Shown here in pieces: positions 37,065 to 48,490 of a DNA stretch of 64,000 nt. The first letter of the stretch is position 1. Every line of letters begins with the position of its first letter. The notes under the pieces are model-generated. The model searched no databases. It saw only the letters and a program-made list of their open reading frames with translations, and had not been told where the DNA came from. A program made the translations under genes and the position numbers. The stretch is from Epiperipatus broadwayi (lineage: Eukaryota > Onychophora > Udeonychophora > Euonychophora > Peripatidae): positions 4,027,845-4,091,844 of the forward strand of contig JAQFVV010000027.1 in NCBI GenBank assembly GCA_028023455.1. Direction: 5' to 3'.

Positions 37065-37232
37065 TTTGAAAGACTGTATATAATAGTTAATTATCATTAT
37101 ATTTATTATTTTTATTGTTATGTATATATAATCATTAAAAACCAGTCAACACAGATAAACCTAATATTGATAACAATCCCAACATCAATAACAATCAATA
37201 ATCTCAAACTGTTGTCAGGCCAACCTCCTTTG

Positions 37233-37234
<2 letters not shown>

Positions 37235-37325
<91 letters not shown>
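37235..37325. repeat. (TA)n microsatellite
   Basis: About 45 TA units with one interruption by TG. It follows the Penelope-like remnant. Confidence 0.95.
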
Positions 37326-37328
<3 letters not shown>

Positions 37329-38259
37329 ACAGGTCACTTCTGTCTTCTTTTGATCACTGAGGGTGTCACTAGGTCACTAATAACCTAGAAAATTTAATTT
37401 ACGGTGATCAAAAGTTGGTGATGATGAATGCTACCAGCTAGACCCAGGGAGAAAAAGTGATCTTAAAAATTGTTCAGACAATTGAGAAAGGAACACTAAG
37501 TCAAACATCAGCCAAACTAATTTTAAATAATTTTCAAATTTATTAAATTCAAGCAAAAAAAAAATCTCAGGCAAACAAAATACGAAAGTTTGACCTATAT
37601 TTTACTGGCATATTTATCAGAGAGTGTACAAGAGTAATGAAAACATTAAATACCTTGGCAGATAAGTTTGTTTTCTCACCTCTGATTTAAAAAGAGAGAT
37701 TCATAATATCTTCCTGCTAGTGATTTATAAAACCAATTCTAGTTTCCCTATTTAGAGATTTCAAAAATAAAATGGTCTTGCAAAGAATACAATGAAACAG
37801 TGCACATAAACTTTCCTTGGCCCGGAATAAAGCATCAGGAATAAGAATGTCATATGTCTGCAGAACAGCTTATGATTAACCACATTCAAGGTTATTAATG
37901 TTGACTCAAATACAAGACAATAAAAAAATAGAACAAGAGAAGATTTTGATTATGCGTAGTCTTAAATAGAAGAAAACTAAATCTCTGATTTAGAAAAAAC
38001 AGAACAATACACTTGATAAACCACCAGCCAAAAGATTTGTGGTTTGCAGGAAATGCAAACTAAACTTAGCTAATTTAGTTATAGTATAACAAAAAGGGGG
38101 CAGGTGAGTTAAAAAAAAAAGAGAACATGATGCATATAAACTAGAAACTCACAATACATTCTCGGATAAATAAATTTAAAAATAAATAAATATGGTGACT
38201 TGAAACTAAAATTCCACTGCATACATTAATAAAAAAAATACATAAAATAATTAAAAATA
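37326..38259. other. Stretch without a gene
   Basis: Moderately AT-rich DNA with no recognised frame or repeat. Confidence 0.45.
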
Positions 38260-38263
38260 TTAA

Positions 38264-39212
38264 CCCTTGTGCAGGGTTCAATGCATTGTTGTGTCAAAGG
38301 CTTTGGATCGCTCTAAATCGGCCATTTTTGAGCTATAGTGACGTATTTATACTTTTTGGAAACTTTAGAAAAAGTCCCGTAAGATGCTGCCCTCTCTTGA
38401 ATTATTTTACAAGTAAAAAATCAATACTAGGAGTGTTTTAACTTTAACAAAAAAAGAAGGCCAGTTCTGATTGGTTGTGCCATCTATTCTCGATGCTTAT
38501 TGGCTGATGATTCTGATAAATATTTTTCACCACTGAAAATGAAAATATTTGTTTTAGAGTGTTTTTTTATTATTTTTCATACATATTATAGATTATCTTC
38601 ATAAAATCTGCTGAAAATATAGTTATTTTACAAAAGTAGTAAGGTTTTATTAAAAAATTGTATACTTTACACGATTGTAAATTGAAAAAGAAACCAGCGA
38701 TAGCAATAATTTTGACATCCTGTCAAGAGTTTAGATTGCCCCAAGCTGTTTATTTAATTTTCAAACAAAGATTAATGTTTTAGAATATTTTTCTGGCATT
38801 TATCTACATATTATAATGTATTTTGGTAAAAATATGCTGAAAATATAATTATTTTTAGAAAAATGCTAAGATTTTATTAAAAAATTCTTAAAAAATTCGT
38901 AACATTTTTAATAACGTAAATCTGGGAGGGATATAAATGACGTTTACATTGCTTGTAATTTGCTTGTAATGTTTTCTTTGATTTTTCCGCTTTTGAATAT
39001 TTCTATAAAATACAAATAAAAATATATTTTTGAAAAAACTTTCATTTACTTTCTTAACATTACAAATAATTAATATACTTTTTGAAAACAAAACTAAAAT
39101 TAATATATATTAAAAGATGAAAATATTTCTATCAAAGAGTTTGTCAATTGACCAATTAAAAGTTTCTGAGTTTTGCCTCACTTGGACAATAAAGAAATGA
39201 CCTGCACAAGGG
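38264..39212. mobile_element. piggyBac-like non-autonomous element (949 bp)
   Basis: The ends are CCCTTGTGCAGG (38264-38275) and its exact complement CCTGCACAAGGG (39201-39212). Each is bounded by TTAA (38260-38263 and 39213-39216), the target of piggyBac transposases. The interior holds no transposase. It has two related blocks of about 110 bp (around 38550-38660 and 38780-38890, both containing GCTGAAAATATA-TTATTTT). It would need a transposase in trans. The 12-bp ends plus TTAA on both sides make chance unlikely. Confidence 0.85.
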
Positions 39213-39219
39213 TTAAAGG

Positions 39220-41865
39220 AATATTTAAAACATATACCAAATACAAATTTTTTTAAAGATTAAGCTGAGACTTTAACAGAGACTTCAACTCTGGTTAGAA
39301 TATGAAATCTTTTGCCTTGAGACCTAAGGTTAGGTCTGGCTGATGACCTTCAGCAGCATATACAATTTATTTTATTTTACAAAGATTTGGGGTTCCATTT
39401 ATAAGTTTAGAAGTCTGAGGCAATCTTGGATTTAATTCTGGATCAGGCTTTTATGACATGATCTTGGTGGCATGGTCTGAAGCTCTGGAGTTCATCTTGA
39501 GAGAATTTAAAACTGCATATGGAGATTTCTCATAGTATATATTTTTGGCATTCTGTGTGGATGATTGCTATTTAGTTAAAAGTAGTTCATAATGTGATAT
39601 CAATGAAATATCAGATAAAGCAACACAGCAATCTGAATAATTATCACCAGCAGAAAAATAAGATTCAGCAGCTAAAATTAGTCGGCAGAAAAGTACTTAT
39701 AACAAGCCACATCAGAAAATTTATCATTGAATAATAATCAGTCTGAAATCCAGGGCTATTTATGTTAGCTGTTATCTCCTGTGTCATCTTTAATTAGCAA
39801 TTTTTGACCAGGGAAAATCTCTATCTTAAACCCAATCTTAATTTAAAAATTCTGACCAGAGCTCTTATTTTATTCATAATTAATTAAAAATAAATAAATG
39901 TAAAAACAAGACTCAGCTTTTTTTCTTTGAAATAAATCAAAATAGATTACAATCAAAGAAACAAGAATGCATTTTTTAAAAAAAAAAACTTTCTAAAATT
40001 CAAATGCTTTGTTCAAAAAGGATTAATACTTTTCCTGTTTAAATTAGAATCTCTTTACAAATAGATTTTAAAAAATGTCAAAAGAAAATAGATTTTAAAA
40101 CTAAAATCTATTGGAAATAAAAATCATAGATTTTTTTTTAATAAGTAATATGTGTGTTATCGCATGCACTCTTAATACATTAAAAAAATAATAATAAAAA
40201 CTTTTAAATAGTTTTCTTTTAAAAAACTATATATATATTTATAAATCAAAGTTAGTTTTATTTTTGGCTATAGAACTTTTGAAGTGGCTAAAGTATGCGG
40301 TTCAATATATATTATATAATTAATTGTCAAAATATTTGATAAATTGCAGAGAAATAATTATTAAAGGCTTATAATATTGGAGTATAGTAATCATGAAGAA
40401 AGGAAAAAAAGGAAAAAACAAAATACAAAAAAGAATGTTCGAAATTCTAAACTGATTGAAAAACAAATCATGTATTGGGCAAAAATTATATAACAAATGT
40501 GTGAAATTTTAAAAATCATAATAAATAATGGTGAATAAAGCATTAGAAATAAAAAAAACTTTCTCTAACTAATTTGATCATGATTAATTTATTGTAAAAC
40601 ACATAAAATAAATTGTTGGGATGTTTTCTGGGCTACAGTGGATTATAAAATAGATAGTAGAAAGTACAACTATAAGACAAATTTCATATAGAAAATGGAA
40701 AATTATTTTTAAAAAAAATTAAATAAAGTATCTTTAAAGATAATGAAGGGGAGGTTAAATAGTGCATTAAATTTCTTGTGCAAAACAATAAAACAATTGA
40801 AAAAAGAAAATGGAAAAGTATAAATATTGAAGAAGATGAAAAAGGAATGTACAAATATAATTATAGTTACCCAATAAAAAATAGACATTTGTTTACAAAA
40901 AAGATACTATAAAATAGAAAAATTAAAGAGAAAAAATAAGTTAGTGTAATATTTATTATTAAGCAGTTTAATCTTACTATAAGAACGATTTAACTGAAAC
41001 AAAAATTATAATAAAAACAACATTTTGAAAAAATGAAAAGAGAGTGTGATTTGGATGATAAAAAATGAAGTGTATAAGAATGGAACATTAGTTAATAACC
41101 AAAGTAGAATACTTGATGTTAATTCTAGAAGTCTGATCTTTTGGTGATGATCTTAAAACCAATTGGGGCTATTGAAGTTTTTTTTATGTAAAATATCTGG
41201 TAAAACATGTCTGTTTAATGTCTTTATAATAAGTACAATTTTTTCTATATTCCTTTAATTTGGGTTTAACTTTGATTACTTTGTTACAAAATTTGTTAAT
41301 ATTTTTTTAATTCCAGTAGAAAACAGCTTAACAAATAAAATGGGATGCTCTTAGAACAATTAATCTAATTTTTCAAGCAGGAAAGTTTGAATATTAATTT
41401 GAGTAACACTTGAATTTAGAAGAATAGGGAATCAATTGGATATAAATATTAAAACACACCTTTAGAAAAAAAAGTCCAATGTTTTGGTGATTTTCAAAAA
41501 ATCTTTCCTATAGTAGATTGAGCTATCTTTAAAAATATTTAAAAAGTTAAGATGTAGAGTGAGAGGAAAAAGACAAAATGAAATTTGTTAATATGATACA
41601 TTAATAAGGCAACAGTTTATTCACTATAGAATAAAGCTTAAATAACATTTTATTTTTTCACAAGATGTTAATTCTATTGCTATTATACTTATTTAGAATT
41701 ATTAGGTGTTTTCCTCAGAAAAAGTATGTTAGTTCCACGACTTTAGATCATTGTTTTACCATCAAACTCAAGATTTTTAAAATAATGTACATTCTCCAAT
41801 TCTATTTTTATTTGTTTTTTAAAAATATGAAGAGAACAATATTTTATAGATAGTCATCTTCTTTA
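39220..41865. other. Long stretch without a gene
   Basis: AT-rich intergenic or intronic sequence. A less AT-rich part at 39290-39560 shows no reading frame that I recognise. An 18-bp palindrome (AGACCTAAGGTTAGGTCT) lies at about 39320. Confidence 0.45.
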
Positions 41866-41979
41866 TTCTAACAGTAGAAAACTCTCCAAAAAGTAGTGCT
41901 ACCAAGAGCAAGCCTTCATAATCAATGGATGCAGGAAGATTTGTGTGTAAAATCCATATCTAGTTCCTACTTATCCAAT

Positions 41980-42025
41980 ATCCACAGACTTAGTTTCTAG
42001 ATTGTGGCTATCATCAGGGAGGAGC
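41980..42025 (-). ncRNA. Hammerhead ribozyme motif, family C
   Basis: On the minus strand CTGATGA (42011-42017), stem II TAGC-CACAATC-TA, GAAAC (41993-41997) and the cleavage triplet GTC (41987-41989) are in place. Stem III is two base pairs. Stem I has mismatches in this copy, but in the family consensus TCCTCA pairs with TGGGGA. Confidence 0.55.
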
Positions 42026-42389
42026 ATTGATAATGAAGGCTTGCACCAGGTGGCACTAGGGTATGGAGAGTTTGCTACTGTTATTAACAACCTGTGTAAG
42101 CATATGAAATAGTGACCATGTGATGTTTTGATGGTTTTATATCTATTTTGCTTATAGGATAATGGTAACTGTGGTTTTTGAAAAACCAAAAACACTGAAA
42201 AGTATAGATGGTGAACTATGTTCAGATCTATATGACTATACAAATAAATGAGCTTGGATTGAAAACATTATTGTATTTTCATATTGGGCTCCTAGGTTTA
42301 TAGTTAACCAAATAGATAAAAGGTGGCTGCTGAAGGGTTGCATTAGATACTAAGATTTAAGTGCATTACTCTCAAATCCAAGACTCCTC

Positions 42390-42440
42390 TCTTATAAAAG
42401 CCACAAGCTAGAAACTAGTCTAGGGATACTGGATAAATAA
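42390..42440 (+). ncRNA. Hammerhead-like motif, family C (decayed core)
   Basis: The right arm keeps AAGCCACAAGCTAGAAACTA and GTC, then AGGGATACTGG, but CTGATGA reads CTTATAA. Confidence 0.45.
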
Positions 42441-42560
42441 GCATTGGATAGGGATTTATGCACAAACTTTCATGCATGCATTGATTATGAGGCTTCCACT
42501 TGGTGGTACTACTCCATGGAAAATTTGCTACTGTTATAAAATGGTGATCATGTGGTGTCT

Positions 42561-43157
42561 TTTGTATTTTATTTTCAATGGAAATACATTTTAGGACATT
42601 TTTTTCATGTTGACACTTTACATGAAACTCATTGCTAACATTATCATCAGTCAAAATTGACATGATATTAAAATGTTTTTAAATATTTTGATAGTTATAA
42701 AGTAAATATCAGATTTTAGATTTTTCGTAAATCTATTTTCATTCATTCACTTTTAAAAAAAAACAACTTAAAATAAAAAAGAATTCATACATTTTCTGAG
42801 TGTTTTCACTAACTTCATTGATGATGTTTTATGGTATATAGTTCTTATTTACAAGTCAGATTTTAAATATTTAAAATGACCAAATGCATTTTAAAAATAT
42901 TATTCCTTTATAAAATTTAATAAAAAGAAATCATATTGAGTTTAATTAGAAAATAAAAAATTTATACGGAAATGAAAGGTTGGGCATTTTGAAAAACTCT
43001 CACCAGGTGAATGATGTCAGAATTTTCAAAGGTTAATAATGTGTCGGAAAAGTGGTGTAATAGAAAAGTATAGAATAATCAGCATAGGTGTGAGATCATG
43101 TATTTGATAACTCTAAATATTCTGCTGAGAGAAGATTGTTCATGAAATTTATGCATA
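42561..43157. other. AT-rich stretch without a gene
   Basis: Nothing recognised. Confidence 0.4.
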
Positions 43158-43275
43158 TTCTCTTATTCTTCTCTTTCACTTTCTTTGCATATAATCATAT
43201 ATATATTGCTTATAACACTTTTTTCATATACACTTCAATGCAAACAAATTTTCTTAAAAACTTCTTTATTTTTCT

Positions 43276-43315
43276 TACAGTTTCGACTGTCCAGCAGTCT
43301 TCATCAGAGCTCTAA
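43276..43315 (-). ncRNA. Hammerhead ribozyme motif, family D (opposite arm)
   Basis: Mirror of the motif in the right arm: CTGATGA is the complement of 43301-43307 and GAAAC of 43280-43284. Stem II has one extra base. Confidence 0.55.
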
Positions 43316-43332
43316 TCTAAAGCAGAGAAGAA

Positions 43333-43378
43333 GATTAGAGTTCTGATGAAGACTGCTGGCAGTCGAAACTGTAAGGAA
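43333..43378 (+). ncRNA. Hammerhead ribozyme motif, family D
   Basis: CTGATGA (43343-43349), stem II GACTG-CTGG-CAGTC, GAAAC (43365-43369) and a GTA cleavage site (43371-43373) follow in order. Stem III is minimal. Stem I pairing beyond two base pairs is weak. Confidence 0.6.
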
Positions 43379-43449
43379 AATAAAGAAGTTTTTAAGAAAA
43401 ATTGTTTGCATTGAAGTGTATATGAAAGTAGTGTTATAAGCAATATTTA

Positions 43450-43945
43450 TGCATAGTGAGAGAGGATGATTGGAGAATTGTTGGAATATGGTGGGATGAT
43501 GGTTACCTAATAAAATTTTCCTAAAATTTGAAAATATCTCTGTAGTGCAGTGGTAATTCACTCTTCCACAAGGTATTAAACATGGATAGAAATTAATCTT
43601 TATTTGGCATAAAAGCATTGTAGCAGAAATGTATCCAGATGTAAATATGGACATGAAGATTTATGTCTTTGATACCTCTATCTTACCTAGTGGGTACACT
43701 CATTTATGAAATGCATACATAATGAGACAAGATGATTTAACTGTCCTCACTGAATAGTACGTAAGAATAAAAATAAAAGATGAGAAAAAACTTAAAAACA
43801 ATATTATTATTTATCTCATATATTTATTAGACGTAGTAAATATTTTAATTATGAATAAATTGTATCTGATGCAGCCATTACAGATCCTTATGCAATTCTT
43901 TTGAAATTGTTTTTTTTTTCTTATAATAAATAAGATACTCATTCA
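43450..43945. other. AT-rich stretch without a gene
   Basis: Nothing recognised. Confidence 0.4.
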
Positions 43946-45150
43946 TATGTTGATAAACTGTCACATGCTAAATTAGCTAATTTATGGTCTAATCAGAATT
44001 GGGATAGTATTTTTGTACTCGCTAATGTAGATTTAGCTTTCGCGCGCAAATTCAGAATATTTGTTCTTTAATTGCTAAGGCGACTGCTCATATCAAATTG
44101 GTTAGTGAGAATGGAAAGCAGTCGTTACGAATAACTGATCAATTAATTGGAGAAACTAATTTGAGAAAGAACGTTAAGCATTGTGGTGGTGCTGTGAAAA
44201 AGATTTATAAGGACATTAAAATCAGATATTGAAATGGCGAAACTGCATTATTTTAGAGAATTCCTCTGTGGTAAAAAATGCTTTTTTTGAAATGGAAAAC
44301 GATTAATTTCGAATTGATTTTGTTAAAAATAATGGTCACTTATTAAAAGTTAAAGGTGGTGAAAAATATGTTGCTGATTTTTTTAATAGTTTATTTTTTT
44401 ACATAAGCCACAGGAGGAAGCTTGTATTAATGATTTGGCTTTTGATTCTGTTGCTATCTGTTTTTGATGCTCAGTTATCTCACTTGATTGCTTGTTTAAA
44501 AAATGTTATATTGTCTGGTTTGGATACTTTAACTTCAAAAATTTTAAAAGATAACAAGTTTATATTTATACTAGATTTGCTTTATTTGTTTAATCTTTCA
44601 TTGAATGCTGGTATATTTCCTGAGTATTTGAAGTTGGTATTATTAAATCAATCTATAAAAAATGATCTATTACTTAATAGCAACTTCAGATCTATTTCAA
44701 TCATGTCAATAATTCCTAAGCTGTTTGAGATGGTAGTCAAGGATAAGATGATGTCTTTCTTTAGGTAGTATACAGTAGTTTTTGTGCATGGTCTTAAGAC
44801 TGCAGCCATATACTTAGATCCTTCTGATGCATTTAACTCTGTTCATTATAATATTCTTCTTCAGCAATTATATTCATATGGCTTTAGAGGCCATTTTGTT
44901 TCTTGGTTACAAAGTTATTTAAAAGACTATAAACAGCCAATCAAAATTCATAGCAATATTAGTGACTTTAAATTGGATAAATCACGGAGTTCCACAAGGT
45001 TCTGCACTTGATTCTATGTTATTTTTGATTTATATTGATGATATTGTTGCATTGCCTTTGAATTCAGTGGTTTATGGTTTTGCTGATTATATTGCTCTGC
45101 CTTTGGGTGCTTTTTCATGTAGCCTTCTTGAACTAATAATTAATAAGGAT

Positions 45151-45493
45151 TTGGCTTTAATTAGTCATTGGCTTATATTAAATTATTTGACAGTCAATTG
45201 TAATAAAATGAGAGCAATTTCTTTTTTATAAATTTGTTTCTCATTCTTTGAATATTTTTATTTATAGCCAATACTGAGTTTATCGTAGTAGCATTTATAA
45301 TTGTTGTATTATTGTTTTGGTTGGCTTTAATTAGTCATTGGCTTATATTAAATTATTTGACAGTCAATTGTAATAAAATGAGAGCAATTTCTTTTTTATA
45401 AATTTGTTTCTCATTCTTTGAATATTTTTATTTATAGCCAATACTGAGTTTATCGTAGTAGCATTTATAATTGTTGTATTATTGTTTTGGTTG
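45151..45493. repeat. Perfect 170-bp tandem duplication in the LINE
   Basis: Bases 45151-45320 are repeated without a visible difference at 45321-45490. The duplication covers the end of the RT frame and the following UTR-like region. Confidence 0.95.
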
Positions 45494-45515
45494 TAATTAT
45501 TGTTATTTGGGAGTT

Positions 45516-45627
45516 GTTTTTTTTTTCATATGTCATAGCATCGTCTGGAAGGCGAACCCGCAACAACTGTCTGCAACCAACTGCTTTCTTGCAAGGCAGC
45601 TGCACTGACCTCTCGGCTAACAACAAT
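45516..45627 (-). mobile_element. SINE-A copy (tRNA-derived)
   Basis: On the minus strand: TTAGCCGAGAGGTCAGTGCAG (A-box region), GGGTTCGCCTTCC (B-box, 45547-45559), GATGCTATGACATATG, then a poly(A) tail seen as T10 at 45517. It is inserted in the CR1-like LINE just after the 170-bp duplication. Confidence 0.85.
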
Positions 45628-46185
45628 TGACCATTTGGGTCGAGTCCACTTATCTATTTGTGTTCGAGGTTATTTGAGATTAATTATTTATTTTATTATT
45701 TAGTTAAATTTTTGCTTAGATCTGTCTTCTTAACTATTTAGGAGTCTTGTTATCAAAGTATATTGTCTTATAATATTTCTATTTGATGTGGCTGCACTGT
45801 TTACACTTTGTCGTCATTATGTGGTTTACAAATGCCTATTATTTTTGGAATGTCTATCTATGGTGATTGTTGTTCATCTTTATAAATATAGAGTAATTAT
45901 TGATATATTTCATCGTTATTCTCTTTTATGTGCAAGAATTTTTAAAACAAATACTCGATTAACTAAAAACTTTCAATAGACACTGCCTGATTTTAATTTG
46001 GAAGGCAATCGTAGGCAGTTCAATTACAATGGTATTAGGTGGTTTAAATCTTTTGTCTGTTTATTTGTTAGATATTGACCACATATCACTTGTTATGTGT
46101 ATATAGTTTGTATTATGACTTTATAATTAAATATAAATTATTATTGTTATTATTATTTTGTATATATATATAATATAAATAAATA

Positions 46186-46345
46186 AGCTGCTAACATTAA
46201 AATACGAGATTCGTGGGATTTGAAATGTTGACGTTTGCTTCCGCTTTGTTGTTTTTTTTTTAAATTTAATGGCAGTTGAGGCAGGTTTAAGAAATTAACC
46301 GAAAGTACTTCTGCGGATTTAAGGATTGTTTATAATAGTTTGTAA
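46186..46345 (+). mobile_element. Penelope-like element end (solo)
   Basis: Matches the inverted ends of the remnant at 36545-37100 over about 150 bp (AGCTGCTAACATTAAAAT... to ...GTTTATAATAGTTTG). It includes the hammerhead-like fold at 46271-46315 with GAAA intact. No coding part is present. Confidence 0.65.
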
Positions 46346-46519
46346 ACTGTTAAATTTATTATTTCAATTATATATATATATAACTCCTCGCAAAAGTATT
46401 TCCTTGTTTGGAGTTACATTAATTTTGTTGTTTATATATTATTGTAATAAATAAATAAATTAGTCGCGTTCGAATCTCCTTTAATTACCTCTAAACTCCA
46501 CGGATATAAAGTATACCTA

Positions 46520-46520
<1 letters not shown>

Positions 46521-46600
<80 letters not shown>
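46521..46600. repeat. (TTA)n microsatellite
   Basis: About 27 perfect trinucleotide units. Confidence 0.95.
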
Positions 46601-46601
<1 letters not shown>

Positions 46602-46674
46602 CAAACAAAATATCACATGACTTCTGACTACATACTAATTTTAAATAAAAACTCGATTCTACTTTTGTTCTGCC

Positions 46675-47000
46675 ATCATAAACCATGTGAGTAGTCATGG
46701 GATGTTACTATGACACTAATGCATAATAAATCCCTATTCATCATATCTCCAGACTCTGGCTTCTGTCTATCATCAATCTCAGCTAATGAATATAGTTACC
46801 AAGATACATAGATTTCGAACTGATGTCAGATCTATGTAAATATATAAATAAGTTGGTTTGGATCAAAAACATTAAAATGTTTATGAATTTCAAACATAAC
46901 TTTATAGCAAAAAAAAAGTAATGGTGGTTATTGGAAGAAAGGTGCGTTAGATCCAAAAAAAATCAGTCACTAAATTTACATCCAAAGTTCTTCAGTAAAA
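46675..47000. mobile_element. Family C element, copy 3 (decayed)
   Basis: The 46700-46800 part matches the ribozyme-containing arm of family C, with TTGATGA on the minus strand in place of CTGATGA. The segment 46800-46990 matches the shared body with 'TTGGATCAAAAACATTA'. Confidence 0.55.
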
Positions 47001-48110
47001 TCAGACTGAGCATTCATCTCTGTGAATCAATGTGTATACAGACAGATAATATATATCCAATAACAAGAATGGACCAATAGGTGATGATGCTCAATGAATC
47101 TGAGTGTTTCCATTGTGGATAAGGATCTAGCAATAAATAGTCAATCCATTTAGAAGTAAGCTCAGAGAGCTACTGTCACAAATCTGAAAGGCAGAATATA
47201 TGCTCTCTCACAGACATCAGACATCAAAAGCTAAATGGGTTAACACAGAGAGGCAAGTCCACATTCAGGACTCAAAGCTGCTAGAAGCTAATTCAAGCAT
47301 GAGGCAAGCTGTTGAAGTACAGCTGGAAGAGTCACTCACATATTCACAAGGCAGGCCACCATGGCACAGCTGGAAATGATAAGTAATAATATAAGGGCAT
47401 TTGGAATCCCTTCCTTCTATAGTTCACTCTAGAACTAAAAGCTATACCTCGCCAATAGTAGCAGGGGATGACCTAATCGTTATATATAGTGTAAATACGA
47501 AAGTGCATATTTGGTTTTATGAATAAATATATATTATAAACTTATTTATATATATAGATGTGTTTACTATAATTCGTTTTAAACACAACCAATGAAAGCC
47601 ATGTGCTATAAACTTGTCTAAAGAATATGGACGGTATAGCACTGGAAAAAGATTTATTACGCACTAAATATACTTTTTATTACTGCTCTAACTCAATGAT
47701 CTTTAAAAACTTCCAACAAAATCTTTTACCTTTTTCGTTTAAGTTTCTAAGGTAAGAATAGTTCTCACCTGAGACACTACCAAAAAAATACATAATCAAA
47801 ATACTTATATCATGACGAAAGAACGTAAGGAAAAATAAAAACTATAAAACGAATGATGGAATCTTTTCCTATAGATGTAAATAGGAAGTAATATCACGGA
47901 CCAAATTTTAGATCCTTTATAATTTCTCATTTATTTTTTGAACTTAATCTATTAATTCATTTCCTTTTTATATCTTCTTAGGTCTATGATAAATCTTTAA
48001 ACTGTTTTTTCCATATTAAGTATTATATCATTAAAAACCAGTCAACACTTAGACAATCCCAATATCATTAACAATCAACAATTTCAAACTGTTGTCAAGG
48101 CAACTATACT
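47001..48110. other. Unrecognised block, less AT-rich at 47020-47440
   Basis: The 47020-47440 stretch has a composition unlike its flanks and repeated GCTG/CTGGAA motifs, but no open frame or known family. After 47460 it is AT-rich. Confidence 0.4.
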
Positions 48111-48119
48111 TTAATAAAG

Positions 48120-48490
48120 TAATATTTGAAATACAGGCATTCTTTATATACATGGTGCTTAATTGTAAATATAGGAATGAACACAGACTTTCAAGCTTTC
48201 TTTAATTATCCACACTATCTCATACTACTGATACACATGACCACACACATGTAGAAAATATAAATAATCACCAATATCCATATTTTGTGCTGAACCAGCA
48301 CTGATTATGTGTGGGAGATGATGATCTGTACCAACTGATGAGTGCTGGTTCAGCATGAAATATATATATATATTGGTAATTATTTATCTTTTCTACATGA
48401 GTGTGGTCGTGTGTATCAGTAATATGAAATAGTATGGATAATTGAAGGGTGCTTGAAAGTCTGGGTTCAATTCCCTATATTTACTTTGAT
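48120..48490. mobile_element. Family A hammerhead foldback element, copy 3
   Basis: The arms 48163-48300 and 48345-48488 pair. The left end also has the inverted terminal tail (ACAGGCATTCTTTATATAC) that copies 1 and 4 carry on the right. The right arm ends in the B-box-like GGGTTCAATTCCC at 48463-48475. Imperfect flanking repeats (ACTTTAATAAAG at 48109, ACTTTGATAAAA at 48484) may be an eroded target duplication. Confidence 0.7.
48323..48388 (+). ncRNA. Hammerhead ribozyme motif, family A (intact core)
   Basis: CTGATGA is at 48335-48341, stem II is GTGCTG-GTT-CAGCAT, and GAAA is at 48357-48360. An AT stem III of variable length precedes ATA. Stem I pairs ACCAA (48330-48334) with TTGGT (48373-48377), then GATGATC with AATTATT through wobbles and one mismatch. 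Confidence 0.75.

Larger units (their letters stand above)
36545..37100 (-). mobile_element. Penelope-like element remnant with inverted ends
   Basis: The minus-strand frame 37015-36773 encodes 'LYIGELRCSIEKRLKEHE', the GIY-YIG endonuclease signature of Penelope-like elements, and then 'SIFLDHERTCKYKF', where the family has a conserved histidine. The flanks 36568-36652 and 37016-37092 are inverted copies of each other, as often seen for the terminal repeats of this group. Each end holds a hammerhead-like fold. A third copy of the end alone lies at 46186-46345. The RT domain is missing, so this is a short internally deleted copy. Confidence 0.8.
41870..42560. mobile_element. Family C hammerhead foldback element, copy 2
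   Basis: Related to the insert at 8996-9680 in the opposite orientation. A first hairpin (arms 41878-41925 and 42028-42070) contains the ribozyme-like motif. The shared body ('CTTGGATTGAAAACATTA' and 'GTTAACCAAATAGATAAAAG') runs to about 42390, and a second diverged arm lies at 42390-42540. No protein is encoded. Target duplications are not evident. Confidence 0.7.
43158..43444. mobile_element. Family D hammerhead foldback element
   Basis: Arms 43205-43317 and 43332-43447 are nearly perfect complements around a loop of about 14 bases. ATTTATGCATA occurs at 43147-43157 and 43445-43455, a possible 11-bp target duplication. Each arm carries a complete hammerhead core, one per strand, so a transcript of either strand contains a ribozyme motif and can also fold into one long hairpin. 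Confidence 0.75.
43950..46165 (+). mobile_element. CR1-like LINE, decayed
   Basis: Broken frames on the plus strand follow the order of a CR1/Jockey-group reverse transcriptase. 'GLDTLTSKILKDNKFIF' and 'NFRSISIMSIIPKLFE' (RT domain 1) lie at 44520-44740. A deletion follows, then 'AIYLDPSDAFNSVHYNILLQ' at 44805-44870 and 'GVPQGSALDSMLFLIYIDDI' at 44985-45045. Next comes 'GFADYIALPL', where the catalytic YADD-type box is altered (ADY for ADD). The text 'TRLTKNFQ' to 'EGNRRQFNYNGIRWF' at 45950-46040 resembles the C-terminal end of the group. The 3' end runs into TTATTATT repeats at about 46140. It carries a 170-bp tandem duplication and a SINE-A insertion. It cannot be active. Confidence 0.75.

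Noticed and set aside
38500-38530. CTGATGATTCTGATAAAT as a hammerhead
   Set aside because: No GAAA partner and no stem I or II pairing; chance occurrence inside the piggyBac-like element.
39341-39370. CTGATGACCTTCAGCAGC as a hammerhead
   Set aside because: No GAAA element and no flanking complementarity.
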